Below are positions 23,884-32,301 of a DNA stretch of 41,626 nucleotides, piece by piece. The stretch comes from Candidatus Multivorans thiocomprendens (lineage in GTDB: Bacteria; Acidobacteriota; Thermoanaerobaculia; Multivoradales; Multivoraceae): positions 1 through 41,626 of the forward strand of contig JAPVWO010000287.1 in NCBI GenBank assembly GCA_027493375.1, given 5' to 3'. Numbering within the stretch: position 1 is the first letter of the stretch; each line of letters starts with the position of its first letter. Below the pieces are notes generated by a model, which saw only the letters and a program-made list of their open reading frames with translations, made no database searches and was not told the DNA's origin. The translations under genes and the position numbers were made by a program.

Positions 23884-26823
23884 TTAGAACAGCTTCAGCA
23901 CGGCGATGAAGGCGCTCCAGCCGTCGTCGGGGCCGGCGAGGGCGTGGCCTATGTCCATGTTGACGACGGTGCCCCAGGGGCCGATGAAGGTGCCGACGAT
24001 GCCGGCGCCGGCGAGCAGCTCGTGGTCGAGGCCGGAGGCGGGGTCGGTGGCCCAGGCGGCGTCGCCGACCAGGTCGATGCGGAAGATCTCGCCGAGCTCG
24101 AAGCCGTAGCTGACATGGGCGGCGGCGGCCCGTTCAGCCCGCACCTTGTCGCTCTGGTAGCCATGGACATTGACGTCCGAGAAGAAGCCGAACTCGTACT
24201 TGCTGAAGCGGTCGAGATCGCTGCCGTCGACGTACTCGAGGGCCACGCCGAACTTCTGGAACTTCGGCAGGTGCCAGGTCTTGGCGACGCCGACGTTCCA
24301 GAGGGTGTAGCTGTCCGGGGTCAGGTTGGCGGCGCCCAGGCCCCAGGGCTGCCACTCGTCCCGCAGGTTCCACGAGCCGCCGGCGACGAGCCGGTAGCCC
24401 GAGCGGATGTACCGGACGATGGCGCCGACGCTGTGGCTCAGGTGGTCCGACGGCAGAACGAAGTTCTCGCCCGTCTCGTCGGCGCGCTGGAAGTTGTGCC
24501 AGGACAGCTCGTAGCGGAGGTCGAGCTTGGTGAAGCTGCCGAGCGGGCGCCCGAGGCTGAAGTCGATGTTCGGGCGCAGGCGCTCGACGTTCTCGGTCGG
24601 CGATTCGACGCCTTCCCGGTAGAGCACGTCCTCGCCGGCGAACGCCAGCGCGAAGACGTCGACGCCGGCATCCCAGCGGGACCCGAACAGGCTCGGGTTC
24701 GCGATGTCGGCGAGAATGAGCGGCCCGGCGATGAACAGGTCGGCCTGCGTGCCCGTGCCGCGCCAGTCGAACGACAGCCAGTTCACCCCGCCCAGCGGCA
24801 GCGGGCCGTCCTGGGCCTCGTCGTAGAAGGCGCCGCCGAGCAGGAACATCCGCATCTTGTCGTCCTCCTTGACCACGCGTTCGCCGGTCTCCTGGTCGAG
24901 TTCCAGGTAGCGGAGCCCCACCTCCGTGTCGCGCACCATCGTCGCCTCGGAGGCCAGCGTCGCGTCGCGGCGAACGTCGAAATCGGTCGGGTTGACGGAG
25001 ATCCCGGTCAGTTCGATCTCCCGTTCAACGATCGTCGTCGCGTTCAGGACCGAGAACAACTGCTGGCCGATGACCCGGGTCGGCAACCAGTAGGACGACC
25101 GCTCCCACGCCGCCGGCTGGCCGGCCGCGTCCACGGGCGTGTAGAAGGTGGTCTCGTCGTTGGACAGCACGTCGCCGGTCAGGCCGAGTTGAACCGCGCG
25201 CGTCTTCACCCGCGCGTAGAGCTCCCGGTCCACCCAGACCGTGCCGCGGAACAGACTGCGGCCTTCGGTCAGTGCCGTCGCCGGCTCGAAGTCGACGACC
25301 CAGGTGTCGCGGCCTTCTACCGTCGCCGTGCCCCGCAGCCGGTAGCGGTACTCCCTTGTGAACGTGATCTCGGCCGGCATCGCCGCCGCCTTCTCGGGCT
25401 GGATCAGGGGGATCTCGGGGATCCGCTTGCGTCGCCAGCGGATGCCGTTGACGTAGAAGTTGTCCCAGGCCCAGTCGAAGCCGGCGCCCTGGCGGAAGAA
25501 GAAGGGACCCTGGAAGGTCGCGTCGACGGACTGAACGCCGGTGCCTAGCTGGAACCGGAGCGACGTCGTGTTCGTCGCGCTGTAGTTCGCCACCCGGCGC
25601 GACTGGTCGTCCTCGAAGGCCTGCAGGCGCCGGAGGATTTCGCCGACCGGGATGCGGCGGGTGTCGGCCACCGTGAGCGCCTCCTCGACGCTCCCGGCCC
25701 CGTCGAGTCCGACCGCCAGGTCCCGCTCCAGGCGGAACACGAAGGGCTCGGCGGCGTCCCTCAGTTCGAGCTCGTAGCCGTTGCGGGTGCGTCGCCCGCC
25801 GAAGACGAGGCCCGATTCGCCGGTCGACGGGTCGAAGCGCGCCGGCGCCCCGATCTGCCGGTCGCTGAAGCGGAGCGTGAACGGTCCGCCCCCGGCGGGC
25901 GGCGAGACGACGATCCGCAGGCTCAGATCCTCTCCCCGTACGAAGCTCCAGGCCTCGGCGCCGGCGGGAGTGGAGTAGGGATCGAAGGTGACGTCGCCCG
26001 AGAACTCCTGGGCGATCAGCCGGGCGGCACGCACGGTGGCCGCGTCGGCGCGGGCTTCGCCGGAGAGCGGGAACAGGGAGAGCGAAGCGCCCGCTTCCGC
26101 CTCGGCCGCGGCACGCACCAGTGTCGCTCCTTCGCCGCCCGCGGTTGCCGCGTTCGCTTCGAGTGCGACCAGCGCGTCCGGGTCGAGCTCCCGGATGAGC
26201 TCCTTCAGTTCTGCGACTCCCGCGGCGCCGGCTCCCCGGCCGGGTCGGAACGCGACTCCGTCGAGGTAGGCGTCGAGTTCCTGGGCGTAGAGCGCCCGGA
26301 CCAGTTCGGGGTCGGGCGGCAGAGACTCGGTGACCACGCTGGCGTCCGGCTGCGCGCCCGAAACGGCGACCGAGGCCCGCTTGAGCGCCAGCGCGTACTC
26401 CTGGACGGTCCGCGGTTCGTTCAGCAGCTCTCCCGGCCAGACGAGCTGGAAGAGGGACCCGGCCGGCGCCGAGCGCGCGATGTCGGCCAGCCGCTCGAGT
26501 TCCGGCGTCAGTTCGTCGCCCGCCTCGGCCGACGGCGGCGGGGTCGCGAAACGAACCGCGTACCAGGGGATGGCGCCGGCGGTCCGGACCACCGCGGCGG
26601 CGTCCCGGGCCGTCGCGGCCGCGGCGTCGTCGGCGAGTTCGACCGGCCACTTGACGACCAGGACCGCCTCCTCGGGAAGTGCCGGCAGCGTCGCGAGCAG
26701 TTCCGCCGTCCCCGCCGGATCGTCGGTCGCCAGGCCGACGCAGGGATTGCAGGGCAACTGGCCGGCGGCGGGCAGGACGCCCGCGAGGAGGAGCAGGAGG
26801 GTGGCGGAGATTCGTCGGAGCAT
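23884..26823 (-). CDS. Large exported protein with C-terminal outer-membrane beta-barrel and LolA-like middle domain
   Basis: The protein has 979 residues. The ATG at 26823 starts a signal peptide (ISATLLLLLAGVLPAAG); earlier in-frame starts lack one. Residues about 25-290 are Ala/Leu-rich alpha/beta with TIM-barrel-like spacing, possibly a glycosidase-like or degenerate barrel. Residues about 380-630 resemble LolA/RseB-type lipid-binding folds (YRYRLRGTATVEGRDTWVVDFEP, GTVWVDRELYARVKTRAVQ). From about 690 the sequence alternates as amphipathic strands (FIAGPLILADI, FKLDLRYELSWHNF-like blocks, RLVAGGSWNL) and ends in Phe, as beta-barrel proteins do. It is probably an outer-membrane protein with a periplasmic lipid- or polymer-handling part. 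It follows murB on the same strand after 171 bases holding two hairpins. The function is unknown. Confidence 0.75.
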   Translation of the reverse strand: MLRRISATLLLLLAGVLPAAGQLPCNPCVGLATDDPAGTAELLATLPALPEEAVLVVKWPVELADDAAAATARDAAAVVRTAGAIPWYAVRFATPPPSAEAGDELTPELERLADIARSAPAGSLFQLVWPGELLNEPRTVQEYALALKRASVAVSGAQPDASVVTESLPPDPELVRALYAQELDAYLDGVAFRPGRGAGAAGVAELKELIRELDPDALVALEANAATAGGEGATLVRAAAEAEAGASLSLFPLSGEARADAATVRAARLIAQEFSGDVTFDPYSTPAGAEAWSFVRGEDLSLRIVVSPPAGGGPFTLRFSDRQIGAPARFDPSTGESGLVFGGRRTRNGYELELRDAAEPFVFRLERDLAVGLDGAGSVEEALTVADTRRIPVGEILRRLQAFEDDQSRRVANYSATNTTSLRFQLGTGVQSVDATFQGPFFFRQGAGFDWAWDNFYVNGIRWRRKRIPEIPLIQPEKAAAMPAEITFTREYRYRLRGTATVEGRDTWVVDFEPATALTEGRSLFRGTVWVDRELYARVKTRAVQLGLTGDVLSNDETTFYTPVDAAGQPAAWERSSYWLPTRVIGQQLFSVLNATTIVEREIELTGISVNPTDFDVRRDATLASEATMVRDTEVGLRYLELDQETGERVVKEDDKMRMFLLGGAFYDEAQDGPLPLGGVNWLSFDWRGTGTQADLFIAGPLILADIANPSLFGSRWDAGVDVFALAFAGEDVLYREGVESPTENVERLRPNIDFSLGRPLGSFTKLDLRYELSWHNFQRADETGENFVLPSDHLSHSVGAIVRYIRSGYRLVAGGSWNLRDEWQPWGLGAANLTPDSYTLWNVGVAKTWHLPKFQKFGVALEYVDGSDLDRFSKYEFGFFSDVNVHGYQSDKVRAERAAAAHVSYGFELGEIFRIDLVGDAAWATDPASGLDHELLAGAGIVGTFIGPWGTVVNMDIGHALAGPDDGWSAFIAVLKLF

Positions 26824-26880
26824 TGGCGTTTGGGGGCTTCTTTGTGGTTGAGGCGAGGTTAGCGCCAGCAGATTCAGAGC

Positions 26881-26917
26881 CCGGCGCTTTGCGCCGGATG
26901 CCGGCGGGGACGCCGGC
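26881..26917. repeat. Two tandem GC-rich hairpins between murB and the outer-membrane protein gene
   Basis: The first hairpin has 7-bp arms 26881-26887 and 26891-26897 with loop TTT. The second has 7-bp arms 26900-26906 and 26911-26917 with loop GGGA. They lie back to back 58 bases upstream of the start of the outer-membrane protein gene and about 78 bases after the murB stop. No T-run follows. They may be a dispersed palindromic repeat or a partial terminator after murB. Confidence 0.6.
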
Positions 26918-26994
26918 GCACCCAGTTTGTGCCGCGCGGGCTCCTGGCCCGGATAACAGTCTGTCGAGGTCGAGATTCCCAATCCCCGTTCCGA

Positions 26995-28017
26995 TCAGGT
27001 TCCCTTACGATGTTCGGCCGCTGGTGTTTCGGCGGTTCGGCGCCAGAACTCCTCCGCCAGGTCGCCAGCGAGGACGATCTCGGGGCGCAGCTCGACGCCG
27101 AAACGGTCGCGTACGGCCCGGTGGGCCATGATCATCAGATCGAGGACATCGCCGGCTCGGGCCTTCTCCCGGTTGACGATCACGTTCGCGTGGCGCCGGC
27201 TGATCTCGGCGCCGCCGCTTGTCGTGCCCTTGAGACCGCAGGCCTCGATCAGGCGGCCGGCGAAGTCGCCCTCCGGGTTGCGGAACACGGAACCGGCGTT
27301 CGGCTTGCCCGAGGGCAGGCTCTTCCAGCGGCGGCGGTTCAGTTCGTCGATCCTCCGGAGCGCCGCGTCGCCGTCTCCCCGGCGGAGCCGGAACTCGGCG
27401 CGCGTGACCACCGTCTCCGTTCCCTGGAGGTTGGTCGTCCTGTAGCCGGGCTCCAGATCCGCCGCTTCGAGAGTCTCGACCGCGCGTCCGGGCCGCGCTA
27501 CCCGCACCTCCGTCAGCACGTCCCGGATCTCCGTGCCGTAGCAGCCGGCGTTCATGACGACGGCGCCGCCGACGGTCGAGGGGAAGCCGGACAGCGCCTC
27601 GAGACCGAGCAGGTCCCGCTTCGCCGTGTCGCGCGCCAGCCTGGCGAGGGTGACGCCGGCGCCGGACCGAACCGTCTCGCCGTCCACTTCGACCTGTTCC
27701 AGTTCCCCCCGCAAGCGGCAGACGATGCCCCGCGTGCCGCCGTCCGGAAACAGCACGTTCGAGCCGTGGCCGTGGAGGTGCAGTGCGAGTTCGTTCTCGC
27801 GGGCGGCGGTCATCACGTCCGTGAGCGCCGCCTCGGACTCGACCCGCACGAAGAACTCCGCCGGGCCGCCGATCCTGAGCGTCGTGACCGAGGCCAGCGG
27901 AACGGCCGCGCGAACCTCGACGCCGGGGATCGAGGCGAGGCGATCCCGGGTTTCCAGGTTGACGCCCTCGGGGGGCTGCAATACGCTGACCGCGCCCTTG
28001 TCGATGCCGGCTGTCAC
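26995..28017 (-). CDS. murB: UDP-N-acetylenolpyruvoylglucosamine reductase
   Basis: MurB reduces the enolpyruvyl group of UDP-GlcNAc-enolpyruvate with NADPH to give UDP-MurNAc, the second committed step of peptidoglycan synthesis in the cytoplasm. The protein has 340 residues. FAD-binding blocks are TLRIGGPAEFFV, GHGSNVLFPDGG and GFPSTVGGAVVMNAGCYG. The catalytic serine is in PNAGSVFRNPEG, and the C-terminal substrate glutamate is in LRPEIVLAG. The YRTTNLQ segment replaces the usual YR(D/K)S motif. The start is a GTG at 28017; homology proper begins about 30 residues later, so a shorter start is possible. It is divergent from recA. Confidence 0.93.
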   Translation of the reverse strand: MTAGIDKGAVSVLQPPEGVNLETRDRLASIPGVEVRAAVPLASVTTLRIGGPAEFFVRVESEAALTDVMTAARENELALHLHGHGSNVLFPDGGTRGIVCRLRGELEQVEVDGETVRSGAGVTLARLARDTAKRDLLGLEALSGFPSTVGGAVVMNAGCYGTEIRDVLTEVRVARPGRAVETLEAADLEPGYRTTNLQGTETVVTRAEFRLRRGDGDAALRRIDELNRRRWKSLPSGKPNAGSVFRNPEGDFAGRLIEACGLKGTTSGGAEISRRHANVIVNREKARAGDVLDLMIMAHRAVRDRFGVELRPEIVLAGDLAEEFWRRTAETPAAEHRKGT

Positions 28018-28240
28018 GTTCCTCTACGCCACGTCGCCGAGCGTCCGCAGCGGTCAACTCCCGACCTCCGTTCAACCGACTGACGATCCAGGGGAGCGCC
28101 GAACCGGTCGCGCGGGAGTATAGCCACGCGCCCACTCGGCCATGCCGCCGGATCGTGCCGATGGCCGTCTCCAAGGCTCTTCGCTGGCAACCCCAAAAGG
28201 CCCGCCAAGCCTCCATCAGCTACTCAGGAGAAAGCAACCC

Positions 28241-29299
28241 ATGAAGCAGAGCCGCGCGAACGCAAAGAAGGGAGCCGGCCGGCGGGAGGCCATCTCGGGC
28301 GCGCTCACCCAGATCGAACGGCAGTTCGGCAAGGGCGCGATCATGCGCCTCGGTGAACAGGAGAACCTCGGCATCGAGTCGATCTCGACCGGATCGCTCG
28401 CCGTCGACCATGCAATCGGCACCGGCGGCTTCCCGCGGGGCCGCGTGGTCGAGGTCTACGGCCCCGAGTCGAGCGGAAAGACCACGCTGGCCCTCTCGGT
28501 CACGGGGCAGGCCCAGCGCAGCGGCGGCACCGCCGCCTTCATCGATGCCGAGCACGCCCTCGACGCCGAGTACGCGGAGAAGATCGGCGTCAACATCGAC
28601 GAACTCCTCGTCTCCCAGCCCGACAGCGGCGAGCAGGCGCTCGAGATCGCCGAGATGCTCGTGCGGTCGAACGCGCTCGACATCGTGGTGATCGATTCCG
28701 TCGCCGCGCTCGTGCCGCGGGCCGAACTCGAAGGCGAGATGGGCGACTCCCACGTCGGCCTGCAGGCGCGTCTCATGTCCCAGGCGCTCCGCAAGCTGAC
28801 CGCGATCGTCGCCAAGTCCCGGACGACGCTCGTCTTCATCAACCAGATCCGCGAGAAGATCGGCGTCATGTTCGGCTCGCCCGAGACGACCACCGGCGGC
28901 CGCGCGCTCAAGTTCTACTCTTCCGTTCGCATCGACATCCGGCGCATCGCCGCGCTCAAGGACGGCGACCAGGTCGTCGGCTCGCGGGTCCGCGTCAAGG
29001 TCGTCAAGAACAAGGTCGCTCCGCCCTTCCGCGTCGCCGAGTTCGACATCGACTACGGCGAAGGCATCTCCCGCGTCGGCGAGTTGATCGACCTCGGCAT
29101 CCAGCACAAGCGGGTCATGAAGAGCGGCGCCTGGTTCTCCGCCGGCGACACCAGGCTCGGCCAGGGCCGCGAGAACGCCAAGCAGTTCCTTCGCGACAAC
29201 GGCGACCTCGCCGACGACATCGAAAGCCACCTCCGCTCCGAACTCGGCCTGCCGCCCATCGTCGTCGCCTCCGGCGACCAGGCCGCCGCGGCCGGGTAG
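28241..29299 (+). CDS. recA: Recombinase RecA
   Basis: RecA is the DNA-dependent ATPase that catalyses strand exchange and triggers LexA cleavage. The protein has 352 residues. The ATG at 28241 follows AGGAG at nine bases. Key blocks are [10 protein letters not shown], Walker [10 protein letters not shown] (74-82), [10 protein letters not shown], Walker [11 protein letters not shown], loop 2 [18 protein letters not shown], and the C-terminal domain with an Ala-rich tail. All catalytic residues are in place. The 223-base divergent gap to murB must hold its promoter; I could not find a convincing LexA box there. The gene is suitable as a phylogenetic marker for the host. Confidence 0.97.
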   Translation: MKQSRANAKKGAGRREAISGALTQIERQFGKGAIMRLGEQENLGIESISTGSLAVDHAIGTGGFPRGRVVEVYGPESSGKTTLALSVTGQAQRSGGTAAFIDAEHALDAEYAEKIGVNIDELLVSQPDSGEQALEIAEMLVRSNALDIVVIDSVAALVPRAELEGEMGDSHVGLQARLMSQALRKLTAIVAKSRTTLVFINQIREKIGVMFGSPETTTGGRALKFYSSVRIDIRRIAALKDGDQVVGSRVRVKVVKNKVAPPFRVAEFDIDYGEGISRVGELIDLGIQHKRVMKSGAWFSAGDTRLGQGRENAKQFLRDNGDLADDIESHLRSELGLPPIVVASGDQAAAAG

Positions 29300-29364
29300 C
29301 GGCGTCGAACAGGCTATTCTCAGGTTCAAGCGGAGACACTCCGGATCGAGGGAAGGGAGAGGTC

Positions 29365-29904
29365 ATGAAGAGGATTGAGGATCGCGCATCGTGGTGGCGG
29401 TCGAGTGCGTTGGCGCTTGCCGTGGCCGCCTTGTTGCTGCTGGCCGCTTGCGCGGGCGAAGGCGGCGTTGCCGGGGCGCGTGGCGGCTACATCGCGGAGA
29501 TGGGGTCGTTCTCGGTTGTGCGGGCTCCCGCGGTAGCGGATGAGTCGACGGAAGCCGCCGATGCCGCCGCCGGGGCCGACGCGCAAGCAACTGACGAAGC
29601 CGCCGCGCCGGCCGAACCCGCGATGGCCAGCGTGCTGCTCGACTTCCTGATTCACAACGAGGGCTCCGGCGCGCTCGACGGCGTCACCGTCGACCTCACG
29701 ATCGCCGATCCGGACGGCAACGAGAAGGAACGCCGGCTGCTCTGGGTCGAGACGGCCGGCCTGACGAAGGGCTCGCAACGGCAGGTCGCCCATGAACTGA
29801 CCGATGTCGCCTACACCGACGGCGATGGTTTCCACGTCGAGGTCCGTCATCCGATCCCGATGGAAGAGCGCGGCGACTACCGCGAGTTCGACGCCGAGAA
29901 CTGA
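29365..29904 (+). CDS. Putative lipoprotein of unknown function
   Basis: The protein has 179 residues, and a strong ribosome site (GGGAGAGG) precedes the ATG. Residues 11-28 are hydrophobic and end in the lipobox LLAAC, so Cys29 should be lipidated. A low-complexity Ala/Asp/Glu/Pro stretch (about 55-85) acts as a linker. The C-terminal 90 residues look like one immunoglobulin-type beta sandwich (VLLDFLIHNEGSGALDGVTVDLTIADPDG ... RQVAHELTDVAYTDGDGFHVEV). That pattern is similar to periplasmic FxLYD/DUF3426-like folds, but I cannot name the family. It lies between recA and the glycosyltransferases. Confidence 0.75.
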   Translation: MKRIEDRASWWRSSALALAVAALLLLAACAGEGGVAGARGGYIAEMGSFSVVRAPAVADESTEAADAAAGADAQATDEAAAPAEPAMASVLLDFLIHNEGSGALDGVTVDLTIADPDGNEKERRLLWVETAGLTKGSQRQVAHELTDVAYTDGDGFHVEVRHPIPMEERGDYREFDAEN

Positions 29905-29957
29905 GACGTCGCGCTCATGGGAGCGCTCCCAGCCGTGCCGGCTGCCTGGTCTGGTCC

Positions 29958-31091
29958 GTGAGAATCGGTCTGGACGGGAAGATCCTGTCGCTGCGGGTCG
30001 GCGGCACGGGGCGCTACGCGATCAACCTGACGCGGGAGATCCTCGACGAGGCGGCGGCATCCCGTCCGGACCACGAGTTCGTCGTCTTCACGGGCCCGCG
30101 GAGCGATCCGGATGTCGTCGCCGAACTCGGCCGCCGGTGCGAGACGCATCGCCTGACCGCCGGCAGCAGCGTGATCCGTTCCCTGACCCAGGTGCCCCGG
30201 GCGATCCGCCGCCTGGGAATCGACGTCTTCCACGGCATGGACCACGTCGGGATTCCGTTCACCGGCCGCGACGCCAGGTACGTTGTGACCGTTCACGACG
30301 TGATCCCCCTCATCCTGCCCGAGACCTTCACGCCGCGGCACCGGCTCGTCGTCCGGGCGGCCCTCGCCCGGGTGCGCCGGCGGGCGGACCGTGTCCTCGT
30401 GCCGTCGGAGGCGGTCAAGCGGGACCTGGTCGAACGCGCCAGCGTGAACGAAGGTCTCGTCGTCGTCACCCCCGAGGCATGCGACCGTCGATTCCGCCCC
30501 GTGGGCGCCGAGGCGGTCCGGGCCGTCGCGGCGAGGCACGACTTGCCTGAACGCTACGTTCTGGCGGTGGGCACCCTCGAACCGCGCAAGAACCTGACCC
30601 GCCTGCTAGAGGCCTTCGCGCTTCTCCTGGGGCGGCGGCGGATCGCCCCGGACTACCGGCTCGTTCTGGTCGGCGCCCGCGGCTGGCTCGAGGGGCCGAT
30701 CTTCCGTGCCGTGAAGGATCTCGAGCTCGAAGGACACGTCCTCTTCACCGGCTTCGTCGCCGACGAGGATCTGCCGGCCGTCTACACCGGCGCGTCGCTC
30801 TTCGTCTTCCCGTCGCTGCACGAGGGCTTCGGCCTGCCGCTGCTCGAGGCGATGGCCTGCGGTGCGCCCGTCGTCGCTTCGAACGTGTCCTCGCTGCCGG
30901 AAGTGGCCGGGAGCGCCGCCGTGCTGGTCGACCCCCACGATGTGGAAGCTCTTGCCGGGGCGATCACCGGCGTCCTGGAAGACGACGCGCGGCGAGAGCG
31001 CCTCGTCGCCGCCGGTCTGGCGCGCGCCGACGAGTTCTCCTGGCGGCGGACGGCGCGTCAGACGCTCGACGTCTACTCGTCTCTGGCCTGA
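29958..31091 (+). CDS. GT4 family glycosyltransferase
   Basis: This is a 377-residue GT-B fold retaining glycosyltransferase, probably adding a sugar to a lipid-linked oligosaccharide at the inner face of the membrane. The N-terminal domain starts MRIGLDGKILS with the GGTGRYAINL acceptor-side loop. The C-terminal nucleotide-sugar domain carries YVLAVGTLEPRKNL, HVLFTGFVADEDLPAVY and the GT4 signature EGFGLPLLEAMACGAPVVAS, with the two Glu of the EX7E motif. The start is a GTG at 29958. A second glycosyltransferase gene follows after four bases and a sugar-1-phosphate transferase converges on the pair, which suggests exopolysaccharide or surface glycan synthesis. The sugar specificity cannot be read. 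Confidence 0.88.
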   Translation: MRIGLDGKILSLRVGGTGRYAINLTREILDEAAASRPDHEFVVFTGPRSDPDVVAELGRRCETHRLTAGSSVIRSLTQVPRAIRRLGIDVFHGMDHVGIPFTGRDARYVVTVHDVIPLILPETFTPRHRLVVRAALARVRRRADRVLVPSEAVKRDLVERASVNEGLVVVTPEACDRRFRPVGAEAVRAVAARHDLPERYVLAVGTLEPRKNLTRLLEAFALLLGRRRIAPDYRLVLVGARGWLEGPIFRAVKDLELEGHVLFTGFVADEDLPAVYTGASLFVFPSLHEGFGLPLLEAMACGAPVVASNVSSLPEVAGSAAVLVDPHDVEALAGAITGVLEDDARRERLVAAGLARADEFSWRRTARQTLDVYSSLA

Positions 31092-31095
31092 CGGG

Positions 31096-32298
31096 ATGAC
31101 GACCCACGAAACCGGCAGGGTCCTCCATGTCATGGCCTCCGGCGCGCGGGGCGGCGGGGCGGCCCATATCCTCGACCTGCTCCCCGAACTGCGCCGCATC
31201 GGCTGGGACTGCCAGGCGGCAGCCGGCAGCGATGGACCGCTGGCCTCCGAACTCGAGGCCCTCGGCGTGCCCGTCCATCCGCTCGACCTGATGGGGCGCC
31301 GGCTGGGGTTCGGTCGCGTCCGCGAAGCGGTGCGCCTGATGCGAACGGCCCGAAGTCTCCAGGCGGACGTCGTGCACATCCACGGCACGCGCGCGGCGTT
31401 CTTCCATGCCGCGGCCCGGTCGGCCGTGCGCGAAGGGCCGGAACGCCCGTCCGTCGTCTACACCGCGCACGGCCTCGCTTACCGCAAGGAGGCCTGGGCG
31501 GGCGAGCGGGTCGTGTCGCTGCTGGCGGAACGGATCGCCTGCAGGGGCGCGGACGCGGTGATGAGCGTCTCGCGGGCCGACCTCGACGACCTGGAGCGTC
31601 GCGGCTTCCTCGGGCGGCGGCCCGGGTTCCACGTCCGGAACGCCGTCCGGCTGTCGGAGGAGGCCGGGCCCCGGCGAGCCGAGGCGCGCCGCCGCCTCGG
31701 CCTGCCTTCGGACGGTCCGGTCGTCGGCACGGTGTCCCGGCTCGTGCCGCAGAAAGCTGTCGGCGATCTGATCGAGGCGGCAGGGGCGGCCCAGTCCGTT
31801 CGCTCGGCTGACGGTCCGCCGATCACGCTGGTCGTCGTCGGCGACGGGCCGCTGCGGTCCGAACTCGAGCGGCGGATCAGCGCCGAAGGCGCCGCGGTCC
31901 GCGGCTCGGGCGTCCGAGTGATGCTGCTTGGCACGCGCGACGACGTGCCGGACGTTCTTCCCGCCTTCGACCTGTTCGTTCTCTCCTCGCGCTGGGAAGG
32001 TGAGCCGATCGCTTTGCTCGAGGCGATGGCGGCCGGCCTGCCCTGCGTCGCGACGGAGACGGCGGGCGCCCGCGAGATTCTGGGCGGCTCGCCGGAAGCC
32101 GGACGCCTGACGCCGGTCGGCGATGCCGGGGCTCTCGGCCGGGTCATCGCCGACCTGATCGGCGACCGCGGCACGGCGGAGGCTCTCGGGGCCGGGGCGC
32201 GCGAACTCATGCGCACCCGCACGCCCCGCGCCCAGGCGCTGCGCGTCGCGGAGATTTACCGCTCCCTGCGCCCGGCCGCCTGCGCGGCCGGGCCGTGA
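31096..32298 (+). CDS. GT4 family glycosyltransferase
   Basis: This is a 400-residue GT-B glycosyltransferase. The ATG at 31096 lies four bases after the previous stop and gives MTTHETGRVLHVMASGARGGGAAHIL; the Gly-rich GARGGGAAHI loop binds the acceptor or donor phosphate. The nucleotide-sugar domain has VVGTVSRLVPQKAVGDLIEA, VVVGDGPLR and the EX7E block SSRWEGEPIALLEAMAAGLP. It is most like the GT4 enzymes of extracellular polysaccharide clusters. It shares a transcript with the upstream glycosyltransferase and converges on the sugar transferase gene with three bases between stops. Confidence 0.88.
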   Translation: MTTHETGRVLHVMASGARGGGAAHILDLLPELRRIGWDCQAAAGSDGPLASELEALGVPVHPLDLMGRRLGFGRVREAVRLMRTARSLQADVVHIHGTRAAFFHAAARSAVREGPERPSVVYTAHGLAYRKEAWAGERVVSLLAERIACRGADAVMSVSRADLDDLERRGFLGRRPGFHVRNAVRLSEEAGPRRAEARRRLGLPSDGPVVGTVSRLVPQKAVGDLIEAAGAAQSVRSADGPPITLVVVGDGPLRSELERRISAEGAAVRGSGVRVMLLGTRDDVPDVLPAFDLFVLSSRWEGEPIALLEAMAAGLPCVATETAGAREILGGSPEAGRLTPVGDAGALGRVIADLIGDRGTAEALGAGARELMRTRTPRAQALRVAEIYRSLRPAACAAGP

Positions 32299-32301
32299 CG
32301 G

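Noticed and set aside
28018-28240. A LexA box upstream of recA
   Set aside because: I found no convincing palindrome of any known LexA type in the divergent gap, so SOS control is not claimed from the sequence.
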